Positions 10,542-20,219 of a DNA stretch of 64,000 bases are shown piece after piece. The position numbers and the translations under genes are program-made. The stretch spans positions 36,880,935 to 36,944,934 of the forward strand of contig CM039465.1 of the NCBI GenBank assembly GCA_022414725.1. The letters are read 5' to 3'. Positions within the stretch are counted from its first letter, which is position 1. Each line of letters opens with the position of its first letter. The DNA comes from Microglena sp. YARC (Eukaryota; Chlorophyta; Chlorophyceae; Chlamydomonadales; Chlamydomonadaceae). Under the pieces are notes generated by a model. The model saw only the letters and a list, made by a program, of their open reading frames with translations, searched no databases and was not told the DNA's origin.

Positions 10542-10754
10542 GTAAGGAAATACAACGACTGCTCTCTATCTTGTCTTTCCTGGTTGGTTTGACATTTTTT
10601 TATACTTCCACATGACAAGATTCATGAATTATATGATCATATACAGGCTACACTTGCCCTATAGACAAGCCCACCGCACAACATCCGGGAAGGAGGGGGG
10701 GGGGAGGGGAGGGGGGGTCTTCCAACGATCCTTAACGAAAAGCACGTGGGACAT

Positions 10755-10868
10755 TCTCAATATGCTCCTTGGCTTCCATGGGTATCGCACAAAGAGGAAT
10801 TGGAATTGGCCAGTGAGCAGCCCAGAGTTGGCTGAAAAACATGTAGCAATCCTATCCAATCCAATCTC
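10755..10868 (+). mobile_element. Retroposon copy directly upstream of exon 5
   Basis: Contains TTGGAATTGGCCAGTGAGCA, GAGTTGGCTGAAAAACATGT and a CCTATCCAATCCAATC tail. Same family as 8095-8195 and 12555-12668. The tail ends about 30 nt before the exon 5 acceptor at 10897. Confidence 0.55.
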
Positions 10869-10897
10869 CATCTCAATGATACACATGTTGTCCGTAG

Positions 10898-11030
10898 GTG
10901 TGAAACCACAGACTTTGCTGGCACAGCTGGCAGGGCTGGGCGTTGATTACTACTTTGTAAAAGTGATCCCACAGCACACAGACATGATGGTGGCCAAATT
11001 CAAAGAGGCACATGCGTTGGCGGATAGGAG
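10898..11030 (+). CDS. vWA-domain gene, exon 5
   Basis: Acceptor GTCCGTAG, 133 nt (phase 1 in, phase 2 out), donor GTGAGG. The joined Gly codon and following frame read GVKPQTLLAQLAGLGVDYYF, then KVIPQHTDMMVAKFKEA. This is the last strand and helix of the vWA fold (the VDYYF and TDxM patterns are typical of VwkA-like proteins). Together exons 1-5 give about 190 residues, the usual length of a vWA domain. Confidence 0.85.
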
Positions 11031-11064
11031 GTGAGGTGGGCATTGATGTATACTAGGGGACCTA

Positions 11065-11346
<282 letters not shown>

Positions 11347-11492
11347 AGTGTTGAAGGCGATGGTAATATATACTGATGCCATATTGGGCTCCAAATGTGC
11401 CTGTGGCTAGACACTGGCAGGGGAGGCTTAAGGTCTAGCATCATGTTTGGTTGCTGAGTGCAGGGAACCTAGGCATTGGTGAACAGAGGATA

Positions 11493-11706
11493 AAAAAGTA
11501 ATGATAACGCCTGGTGGGGCGTGGTATTAAGGGAGCCCGTTGTACGCGGGTGGGGAGCGGTCTCCTACCTCAACTGGACAAGCTACCATCGCGGTTGACG
11601 ACGACCTGCAACGCCAAGAGCGACCGAAGGGGGAGTCGAACCCCCGACTCTTCGTTCCTTAGCAATCTGGTCAACCACTAGACCATTGTAATCGCTAAAG
11701 AGGCTT
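11493..11706 (-). mobile_element. tRNA-derived SINE, full copy
   Basis: Flanked by a perfect 11-bp duplication AACAGAGGATA (11482-11492 and 11707-11717). On the minus strand it reads a box A-like block (GGTCTAGTGG type), then box B GGTTCGACTCC, then the family body (GCTCTTGGCGTTGCAGGTCG, CCCGCGTACAACGGGCTCCC). It ends ACCACGCCCCACCAGGCGTT followed by ATCATTAC. Box A and box B are internal RNA polymerase III promoter elements. It lies in an intron of the vWA gene. Confidence 0.9.
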
Positions 11707-12214
11707 AACAGAGGATAGATAACATAGGCATTGATGTTCAGACAATGATAATGATGGTTACATTATCCTGGTTCCCTATTGCCCTATTGGACTCCAAATG
11801 TGCCCACGGCATGACCAGGTCAAGGGGGGATTATGATGCGATGTGAGTGTTCTTGCTAATAATATGGAATTAGGGCTGATAATAGTGCTTGCTTGCTGCA
11901 ATCTTACCTGTTTGCTGCAATATTGCCTTTCTTTCTCTGGGGATTTGTTGGAAGACCCCTCTTGGATGTTGTGGAGCGGGCTCGTCTTGGGCCAACAATG
12001 GCCTGTCGATGACATCGTCATGTAATGTAATGACCACTTCAAGGGGGGCTTATGATGCGACGTAACTATTCTTGCTAAGGGCTACTCATAGCCATTGTTT
12101 CTAGTTTGGGATACCCATGGCAGCTTCCAGACTTACTGGTCCACTAGCCAGCCACTGGGTCAATCCCAAAGCTTTTAACTGCATTGGACTGCTTGTCATG
12201 GCAGCTTTTAGACG

Positions 12215-12460
12215 CACTAGCTAGCTTCAGCTAGAGCTAGAGCTAAAGCTAGAGCTAGAGCTAAAGCTAGAGCTAGAGCTTCAGAATCACTAGCTAGCTT
12301 TTAGAGTCACTAGCTAGCTTCAGCTAGAGCGTTTAGACTCACTAGCTAGAGCTTTTAGACTCACTAGCTAGCTTCAGACTTCAGCTAGAGCTTTTAGACT
12401 CACTAGCTAGCTTCAGACTTCAGCTAGAGCTATTAGACTCACTAGTTAGCTTCAGCTTCG
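12215..12460. repeat. AGCTAG/AGCTAGAGCT-rich degenerate satellite
   Basis: Many AGCTAGAGCT, AGCTAGCTTCAG and TTTTAGACTCACTAGCTAG units of 6-30 bp. The sequence is partly palindromic throughout. No coding. Confidence 0.8.
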
Positions 12461-12554
12461 GCCCAAGGACAGGTACGGTAGCTGCCTGGTAGCTGCTACG
12501 CGTAGCCCAAAAAAGAAACAGCACTCATAGCACATCTCTAAACTGTCTGATACA

Positions 12555-12668
12555 CTTAGTATGCCCCCTGGTTTCCTTGGGTATTGCACAGGCGGGACTT
12601 GGAATTGGAAGACGGTGAGCAGTCCAGAGTTGGCTAAAACCCCGTGTAACAACCCAACCCAATCCAAT
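12555..12668 (+). mobile_element. Retroposon copy whose tail abuts exon 6
   Basis: CTTGGAATTGGAAGACGGTG, CAGTCCAGAGTTGGCT and GTAACAACCCAACCCAATCC match the family at 8095 and 10755. The CAATCCAATAG tail appears to supply the 3' splice site used by the candidate exon 6. Confidence 0.5.
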
Positions 12669-12670
12669 AG

Positions 12671-12721
12671 CACATGTGCTATTCCAAATGCTTATTCGGA
12701 AAAGGTCCACCGCATTCTCAG
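12671..12721 (+). CDS. vWA-domain gene, candidate exon 6
   Basis: A 51-nt segment between AATAG and GTATGT. It enters with one base completing the split codon left by exon 5 (phase 2) and leaves again in phase 2. It encodes STCAIPNAYSEKVHRIL. Phase agreement on both sides and the charged helix-like sequence support it. Its short length and an acceptor lying in a retroposon tail are reasons for caution. Confidence 0.5.
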
Positions 12722-12744
12722 GTATGTGTATTATTTACAGATTC

Positions 12745-12910
12745 GCACGTCGAAACAAGAAGGTGCGGGCGTCGAATCCCTACGGGTGCGCTTTAGTGTT
12801 CACGGTTGCTGTCAACCACCATAGTACCTTTGTCCACGTAGAGTAGCAGCCCGTTCCCTACCGCTGTAAGATGGGGCTCCCTTAATAACACGCTCCACCG
12901 GGCGTTCTCA
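12745..12910 (+). mobile_element. tRNA-derived SINE, 5'-truncated and diverged
   Basis: A perfect 10-bp duplication TTACAGATTC (12735-12744 and 12911-12920) flanks it. The body starts just before box B (GTCGAATCCCTACGG) and ends CTTAATAACACGCTCCACC then GGGCGTTCTCA, matching the family 3' end. It is the most diverged copy. Confidence 0.8.
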
Positions 12911-13059
12911 TTACAGATTCTATTGTCAAACTACAGAGTTGTGTGTAGCACCCACGCTATTCGAAATGTTTCTGGGTATCCCACCAGACTGGCCAAGCTT
13001 CGCAATCAAATTTGTTGCCCTTGCCATACCTCATCAAGCTTAACATGCAAATCTTTGTA

Positions 13060-13511
13060 TTCCACATTGTTTGCAGGAGGATATTTGATGCTTTGATGCT
13101 TTGATGCTTTGATGCTCGTAAGCCCCCCTTGATATCTCAAGCCGCGGGCTCATTTGGATTCCAGTAGGGCGCAAGGAAATATGTCATCACCACCATCATT
13201 GTCATTCCACATTGTTTGCAGGAGGATCTTTGATGCTTTGATGCTTTGATGCTTTGATGCTTTGATGCTCATAAGCCCCCCTGGATATTTCAAGCCGCGG
13301 GCACATTTGGATTCCAGTAGGGCGCAAGGAAATATGTCATCACCATTATCATTTGTATTCCACATTGTTTGCAGGAGGATATTTGATGCTTTGATGCTTT
13401 GATGCTCATAAGCCCCCCTTGATATTTGAAGCCGCGGGCACATTTGGATTCCAGTAGGGCGCAAGGAAATATGTCATCACCATTATCATTCGTATTCCAC
13501 ATTGTTTGTAG
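13060..13511 (+). repeat. Upstream array of duplicated 3' splice sites of exon 7
   Basis: CACATTGTTTGCAGGAGGAT occurs with acceptors at about 13076, 13221 and 13373 before the full exon at 13512 (spacing 145, 152 and 138 bp). Each partial copy has the acceptor and about 8-14 nt of exon start. It then runs into TTTGATGCTTTGATGCT repeats and a common spacer (CCGCGGGC, GGATTCCAGTAGGGCGCAAG). Confidence 0.75.
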
Positions 13512-13596
13512 GAGGATCTTTGAGAGCATGCATGTAAACGAATTCAAGGCGGATTTTCTGACAGCCATGCTTGGAGCTTTGTCTCGCAGTATGGGT
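13512..13596 (+). CDS. vWA-domain gene, candidate exon 7
   Basis: Acceptor TTTGTAG, entry in phase 2 as required by exon 6. The 85 nt encode RRIFESMHVNEFKAD then FLTAMLGALSRSMG. The best donor is GTGAGG at 13597, giving phase 0. If it is not spliced there, the frame continues VRPLTGEALAARLAQARAR to a stop at about 13656. It is flanked upstream by acceptor copies and downstream by donor copies. The protein segment is not a known domain. Confidence 0.55.
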
Positions 13597-14480
13597 GTGA
13601 GGCCGCTGACTGGCGAGGCTCTTGCTGCCCGCCTTGCACAAGCAAGGGCCAGATGAGAGTCTTGCCTACTTCCATGTGCAGGAGTCGGATGCCCGCCTTG
13701 CACGAGCAAGGGCCAGATGAGGCTTGTTGACATGAATGCGCAGTAGTGGGATTTTCTGACGGCCATGCTTGTCGCATTATCATGCAGCATGGGTGTGAGG
13801 CCGCTGACTGGTGAAGCTCTCGCTGTACGCCTTGCACGAGCAAGGGCCAGATGAGTGTCTTGCCTACTTGCATGTCCAGGCATGGGATGCCCGCCTTGCA
13901 CGAGTAAGGGCCAGATGTGAGGCTCCTTTTGCACGCCTTGCAAAAGCAAGGGCCAGATGAGCGTCTTGCCTACTTGCATGTGCAGGGGTGGGATGCCCGC
14001 CTTGCACGAGCAAGGGCCATATGTGAGGCTCTTGCTGCCCGCTTTGCACGATCAAGGGCCAGATGAGGCTTGTCATGCTGACGCTGATGCTGATGCTGGT
14101 GCTGCTACTGATGCTGCTGCTGGTTCTGCTGATGCTGCTGATGATAATGATCATGTGCAGAAGTACGATTTACTGACGGCCATGCTTGTCATATTATCTT
14201 GCAGCTTGGGTGTGAGGCCGCTGACAGGTGAGGCTGTTGCTGCACGCCTTGCGAAAGCAAGGGCCAGATGAGGCTTGTTGATGCTGACGCTGCTGCTGCT
14301 CATGCTCATACTGCTGCTGGTTCTGCTGGTGCTGCTGGTGCTGCTGCTGATGATAATGATCATGTGCAGGAGAAGGATTTCCTGACAGCCATGCTTGTCA
14401 TATTATTTTGCAGCTTGGGTGTGAGGCTGCTGTCTGGTGAGGCTCTTGCTGCACGCTTTGCGAAAGCAAGGCCCAGATGA
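13597..14480 (+). repeat. Downstream array of exon 7 3'-end/donor copies plus CTG-type repeats
   Basis: Copies of the exon end and donor (GACGGCCATGCTTGTC ... GGGTGTGAGGCCGCTGAC) start near 13752, 14167 and 14378. They alternate with GCACGAGCAAGGGCCAGATG units and GCTGATGCTG runs. All copies preserve GTGAGG, and frames stay open (LTAMLVILSCSLGVRPLTGE) to a conserved stop after ARAR. Confidence 0.7.
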
Positions 14481-14511
14481 GCGTCTTGCCTACTTGGAGC
14501 CCTTCCTATCA

Positions 14512-14575
14512 CGGTTGGGCAAGTCCCTTTAGCCTATTTGGACTACCCCTGGACTGTAACATACGTACATACATA
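14512..14575 (+). repeat. Copy of a 45-bp dispersed motif with ATACATAC tail
   Basis: GGTTGGGCAAGTCCCTTTAG, then CCTATTTGG, CTACCCCTGGACTGTAAC and ATACGTACATACATAC. At least nine further copies are present on both strands (about 34905, 36880, 37366, 37527, 37720, 38295, 43604, 43768 and 43926), consistent with a short retroposon. Confidence 0.6.
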
Positions 14576-14589
14576 CTTGCCAACTTGCA

Positions 14590-15560
14590 TGTACAGGCAT
14601 GGGATAGGCCTCCCTTTGCAGTCCACGGGCAAGGGATAAGCATTATGTAATATTGCATGTGCAGGGGTGGGTTAGGCTTCCCTCCACCTTGGCACATACA
14701 TGCAGAGGACAAATGAGCATCCCACCATCTTGTATCTGCAGGGGTGGGCTAAGCACCCCCCCACCACCAACACCTTGCATGGGCAAGGGCCTGAAGAGCA
14801 TCGCGCCAGCTTGCATGTGCAGGGGTGGGATAGGCTTACCTACACTTGCAAAAACATGCAGAGGGTAGATGAGCAACACGCCAGCTTGCATGCGCAGGGG
14901 TGGTATAGGCTTCCCTTCACCTACCATGCATGCACATGCATGCAGAGGACAGATGAACATTCTATGATAATGCATGTGCAGGGGTGGTATAGGCTTCCCT
15001 CCACCTACCATGCACATGCATGCAGAGGACAGATGAACATTCTATGATAATGCATGTGCAGGGGTGGTATAGGCTTCCCTCCACCTACCATGCACATGCA
15101 TGCAGAGGACAGATGAGCATTCTATAATATTGCATGTGCAGAGGTGGTATAGGCTTCCCTCCACCTTTCACATGCATGCAGATCTGTTCTAGATGAAAGA
15201 TGAGCAACGTGCCAGCTTCCATGCGTAGAGGTGGGATAGGCTTCCCTCCACCTTGCACATATATGCAGAGGACAGATGAGCATTCAACAATCTTGCATAT
15301 GAAGGAGTGGTATATATAGGCTTCCCTGTACCTCGCACAAGCAACTGTCGGGTGAGCATTATTGCACCAGCTTGTATGCGCATGGGCAGGATAGCCTTCA
15401 CTTCACCTTGCATATACATGCAGAGGACAGATAAGATGAGCATCCCATCTTGCATGTTCAGGGGTGGGCTAAGCATCCCCCCCCCCCCCCACACACACAC
15501 ACACTGCACCGGCAAGGGCCAGATGAGCATCGCGCCAGCTTGCATGCGCAGGGGTGGGAT
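14590..15560. repeat. 76-bp tandem repeat array, diverged
   Basis: Units contain GCATGTGCAGGGGTGG, ATAGGCTTCCCTCCACC, CATGCATGCAGAGGACAGAT and GA(G/A)CATTCTATGATAAT. About twelve copies, with the central three (14930-15120) almost identical. No gene. Confidence 0.85.
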
Positions 15561-15669
15561 AGACTAAAAGAGGCTAATAGAGCTTGGCATATTGCCCAGA
15601 GGATGAGTCAGGGAGATGCATAGAAGCTGCTACTCGTAGCTGAAAATAAACACACTGACGATATGGATG

Positions 15670-15751
15670 TTGTTGAAGGACACGGCTTCGAGTGCTCTCT
15701 AGACGTCTTGCAAGATGTCTAGAGAGCACTCAAAGCCGTGTCGTTCAACAA
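15670..15751. repeat. Long perfect-centre inverted repeat (41-bp arms)
   Basis: TTGTTGAAGGACACGGCTTC and onward is mirrored by its reverse complement ending GTCGTTCAACAA. The centre is TCTTG|CAAGA with no loop and only a few mismatches per arm. The right arm immediately precedes the 1.1-kb tandem duplication. Confidence 0.9.
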
Positions 15752-15762
15752 TAATGCATGGC

Positions 15763-18023
15763 CCTAGAGGGGAAACGATGATTACCCAGCGGTCCCATCC
15801 ACAGCCACCGCCTTTATTGTGTCTCTTCTGCTTAGAATTGGGAAGGTCCCTACAAGCCTTGAGATATTGCGAGGGAGACAGGTCTACTCTATCTCCATGA
15901 GGATGACGATTGTGTTGCTGTTGCTGCAACTTGTAGCTTTTACATCTGAAGTTTTACCGGGTTTACCACCCTATAATTATACTTAAGCTCGCTTTTACAG
16001 TGGCTTGCTGAACTTATGCTGGAATATTGCAAGGGAGCCAGAGCTGCCCTCCATGAGGACACAGATGACTATTGTGTTGCTGTTGTTACTGAACTGCTGC
16101 TGAAATGCTGCTCATATGATATCACGTTGCCGATCCCTATAATTATTGCAAGGGAGCCAGAGCTGCCTTCCATGAGGACGAGGATGACGATTGTGTTGCT
16201 GTTGTTACTGAACTTTTTTTACTATTATTGGAAGTATTTTCACCCCCAGGAAGTGGGGACCACATCTCTAAACAAACCAGTGCCACCGGGAATGAATGGC
16301 GGGGAAATTAGGCAACAGTGAAATATTGCAAGGGAGCCAGGGTTTCCCTCCATGACGATTGTGTTGCTGTTGCTGCTAAACTTCTGCTGAAATATTGAAT
16401 GTTACGTAGTTAGGAGAAACTACTTTCTTTAGTTAGAAAAGCTTTTCATTTCGGCTTTTCTTAGCCTTATTTTTTGGGAGGGTCCTCAAGGAAACTGCAT
16501 TTTGAACGCATGTGTAGCATCTATATGAAGGGAACGGCAAATCATATGATGTTGACCAAAGACGAGTATGATATCATATGATATCATACAAAAATCATAT
16601 GATTTCATATCTATCAGCTTAATACACTTCAGAGAGTGGACAGAGATGCTTGCAGCGGTCAGACGCGCCAATCAATACACGGAGACGAGAATAACATTAC
16701 AATGACGGGGAAAACACATATGGCACTAGCGGAGGAAAGGGGAGCAAGCCTGGAACCTGATCAGGGTACAGGCTAGACGGTGCGTGTCAGGGGAACCGGT
16801 GACGCTGCCAACAGGAAGCTGTCACCTTATCATGAAGGATAACACAGTCTACTGGAAGCTGACACAGTACAGACAGTAACACTGAAGCCGTGACAGACGT
16901 GCCTAGAGGGGAAACGATGATTACCCAGCGGTCCCATCCACAGCCACCGCCTTTATTGTGTCTCTTCTGCTTAGAATTGGGAAGGTCCCTACAAGCCTTG
17001 AGATATTGCGAGGGAGACAGGTCTACTCTATCTCCGTGAGGATGACGATTTTGTTGCTGTTGCTGCAACTTGTAGCTTTTACATCTGAAGTTTTACCGGG
17101 TTTACCACCCTATAATTATACTTAAGCTCGCTTTTACAGTGGCTTGCTGAACTTATGCTGGAATATTGCAAGGGAGCCAGAGCTGCCCTCCATGAGGACA
17201 CAGATGACTATTGTGTTGCTGTTGTTACTGAACTGCTGCTGAAATGCTGCTCATATGATATCACGTTGCCGATCCCTATAATTATTGCAAGGGAGCCAGA
17301 GCTGCCTTCCATGAGGACGAGGATGACGATTGTGTTGCTGTTGTTACTGAACTTTTTTACTATTATTGGAAGTATTTTCACCCCCAGGAAGTGGGGACCA
17401 CATCTCTAAACAAACCAGTGCCACCGGGAATGAATGGCGGAGAAATAAGGCAACAGTGAAATATTGCAAGGGAGCCAGGGTTTCCCTCCATGACGATTGT
17501 GTTGCTGTTGCTGCTAAACTTCTGCTGAAATATTGAATGTTACGTAGTTAGGAGAAACTACTTTCTTTAGTTAGAAAAGCTTTTCATTTCGGCTTTTCTT
17601 AGCCTTATTTTTTGGGAGGGTCCTCAAGGAAACTGCATTTTGAACGCATGTGTAGCATCTATATGAAGGGAACGGCAAATTATATGATGTTGACCAAAGA
17701 CGAGTATGATATCATATGATATCATACAAAAATCATATGATTTCATATCTATCAGCTTAATACACTTCAGAGAGTGGACAGAGATGCTTGCAGCGGTCAG
17801 ACGCGCCAATCAATACACGGAGACGAGAATAACATTACAATGACGGGGAAAACACATATGGCACTAGCGGAGGAAAGGGGAGCAAGCTTGGAACCTGATC
17901 AGGGTACAGGCTAGACGGTGCGTGTCAGGGGAACCGGTGACGCTGCCAACAGGAAGCTGTCACCGTATCATGAAGGATAACACAGTCTACTGGAAGCTGA
18001 CACAGTACAGACAGTAACACTGT
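15763..18023. repeat. Tandem duplication of a 1.12-kb block (period 1,139 bp)
   Basis: 15763-16884 and 16902-18023 are nearly identical, from CCTAGAGGGGAAACGATGAT to GACACAGTACAGACAGTAAC. A few substitutions and 1-3-nt indels separate them. Each copy contains about four internal ~125-bp repeats (TTGCAAGGGAGCCAG, GACGATTGTGTTGCTGTTG), an ATCATATGATATCATA palindrome, and at its right end part of the LTR-like sequence also found near 7 kb. Confidence 0.9.
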
Positions 18024-18323
18024 CTGTACCGATAGTTCTAAGGGAGTACATAAGTAGTCACCAAGTCATAAAACGATTGAGTGAACCGCAATGGATGCTG
18101 ATCCTCCACCTATGACGCAGGTGACATACAATACTACTACTCCACCTATGGTACAGGTGTAATAGAACTATATGTAAAAAAAAAAAATCAAAGAACTCCG
18201 AAAAAACGAGAGAACTTCAAATGAAACCCAAAGGGCCAGAGGAAGGAATGGAACAAGGCAAAAACAAAATTTGGCCAAGCTAGAAAAAGATGAAAAAACC
18301 GAATATCAAAGATGGGTAACAAC
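18024..18323 (-). mobile_element. Part of the outer LTR element, left of the nested Copia
   Basis: The reverse complement of 18024-18323 matches about 6563-6870 (AAAACGCGTGAG/AAAACGATTGAG region, TTTGGGTTTCAT, GATATTCGG). It is continued on the other side of the Copia element at 23804. Confidence 0.6.
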
Positions 18324-18570
18324 TTTAGCTTTCCGGAGTATTATATCGTGAGTACTGACACAGGGAATGGCGAAGGCGCTGAGCTTACAATCGTGATAGC
18401 TTGTCAAGCGACAAGGGAAGTATAAGAAGGGAAAGGGCGACAGTACCTCAGGGTACTGCCGCCGGTAGGTGCCGGCCCTAGCGGGCGGAGGCACTACTAT
18501 GGAAGCTTCCAGGCGGAAGGCTTGGCGCCCCAAGACACTCTAGCTGAGCCGGGAGAACCAGTCTATAACA
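18324..18570 (-). repeat. 3' LTR of the Copia element
   Basis: On the minus strand it starts TGTTATAGACTGGTTCTCCC directly after the polypurine tract. It aligns with 23531-23798 throughout (GGCGCC/GCGCTTCG, CCGCCCGCTAG, TTGTCGCTTGACAAGC, CAGCGCCTTCGC). Confidence 0.8.
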
Positions 18571-19190
18571 TCCCCCCCAATTCCTGGTATACTTTATTCA
18601 TAAGCATTCCTGGAATTAGGAGGTTCTAGGAGAAGGGAAGCTAGAGTGAAAATAGATAACTGGTGCATAGGAGAGCCCGGGGGTATAGGCTTCTGGTTTG
18701 GCCAGTGTTCACTAATGAACGGCACTTGACCTTGAGGGGCATATGCAAGTACATTAAGAGGGGAACAAGGGACAGAGGCAGTACAGTGACTATTATCTAT
18801 TATCTAAGTAGGACTGGATTCCAGCTGTGGAGCTGCCAGGAAGGTGCAGCCATATGGCTTTGTTCAGCTAAAAGGGCTGATAGCAATCTATTTGATTTCC
18901 ATTAATGAACAACTTTAAAGTAGACGTCCCCCGCTGGCTCATGGCTATCATTCCAGATGGAAGGATATAGTGAGATACTTCCAGTATCATCTATAAAGTA
19001 TCATGAGTCAGGATCTCAAGATCAATGCTAGGGGAAACTATGGGGCCATAGTGAGGAGTCAGGAATGGACTGTAAGGGATCTGCAGGAAGCTGTAGGAAG
19101 CTGTAGGAGGAGAACTAAAGAAGGCAGGTAGCTCCCCATGGTCAAGGACATGAGTGATGCTATATCACAGGTTCTTGATCAAAGCTTCTA
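18571..19190. other. Copia 3' untranslated region
   Basis: No open frame of note. It begins with the polypurine tract (plus-strand TCCCCCCCAATTCC at 18571) and leads to the stop of the RNase H frame. Confidence 0.5.
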
Positions 19191-19193
19191 TAG

Positions 19194-20219
19194 TTATTCC
19201 ATTTTGAGCTTGCCAATGCAGCCAATCTTAGCTCTGAAGTCACAGAACTTGGCCCTGGGCAGAGCTTTGGTGAGAATGTCAGACATGTTGGCAGCAGTTG
19301 GGATCCAGTTCATTTTGATACCCTCTTTCTTGGATTTTTCCTTTAGGAAGTAGAACCTGGTCTCCATGTGCTTCAGTCTGGATGACAGCTTCTCTTGGTT
19401 ACAGGCACTAAGGGCAGCTTGGTTGTCACCATTAATGGTGAGATCAGGGGGAACTATGTCTGTGGCAGAGTGTTGTAGTTTTCTCAACCACATTCCCTCT
19501 TGGGCAGCAGAAGTAGCTGCCATGAACTCAGCCTCTGTAGTGGACAATGCTGTAGCAGATGCCTGGATCTTGGATGCCCATGAGATTGCTCCCCCTTGGT
19601 TGAGGAAGACGTACCCTGTAGTGGACTTCCTTGTGATTGGGCAGGCAGCATGGTCAGAGTCACAGTAACCAATGAGGGTTTTGTTGGAGAAGGTGTAGGC
19701 GATGCCATGGTCTGGTGTATTAGACAGATACTTGAGTATACCGGTTGCAGCTTCCATGTGGTCATGCAACGGGTGTGCACTGTGCCTGGCCAATCTGTTG
19801 ACTGCTTGGGCAATGTCAGGTCTTGTGTTAACTGCCAGGTAGTTGAGGGAGCCCACAATTTGGGCAAGTGGTAGGCCTGTGCCTGGGGCATCTTTGCTAG
19901 CATAGGGCAGGGGAGCATCTGGTAGGAGAGGCACAGGGAATCTGGTGCTGTTGGGTTCAGGAAGCATGTTGTGGGCACGCAGAAGGTCCTGGATGAACCT
20001 TGACTTACAGATGTGGAGGGTGCCAGCTGATGCATTCCTTGTGATTTCATAGCCAACAAACACTGAGGGGTCACCAAGGTCTCTAGTCTTGTACAGCGTC
20101 ATGATGGTGTTTTTGTACTTATCTAGGATGGTTTTGTCAAAGGACAGCATAAGGAAGTCATCAACCCAGAGGAGTATGTACCCAGATGATGGGCTTGTTA
20201 GCTGAGATGGGGAGCACAA
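19194..20219 (-). CDS. Copia reverse transcriptase C-terminal part and RNase H
   Basis: The frame encodes the RT active site as ILLWVDDFLML (usual Copia form YVDD; here W replaces Y), the thumb (KSRFIQDLLRAHNM) and RNase H. RNase H motifs are SLNYLAVNTRPDI, GYCDSDHAACPITRKSTTGY, ALSTTEAEFMAA, and the end ADILTKALP-type SDILTKALPRAKF. It lies in a different frame from the upstream RT part, with a break near 20,190. It synthesises element cDNA in virus-like particles when intact. The last codons are at 19194. Confidence 0.9.
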   Translation of the reverse strand: MCSPSQLTSPSSGYILLWVDDFLMLSFDKTILDKYKNTIMTLYKTRDLGDPSVFVGYEITRNASAGTLHICKSRFIQDLLRAHNMLPEPNSTRFPVPLLPDAPLPYASKDAPGTGLPLAQIVGSLNYLAVNTRPDIAQAVNRLARHSAHPLHDHMEAATGILKYLSNTPDHGIAYTFSNKTLIGYCDSDHAACPITRKSTTGYVFLNQGGAISWASKIQASATALSTTEAEFMAATSAAQEGMWLRKLQHSATDIVPPDLTINGDNQAALSACNQEKLSSRLKHMETRFYFLKEKSKKEGIKMNWIPTAANMSDILTKALPRAKFCDFRAKIGCIGKLKME

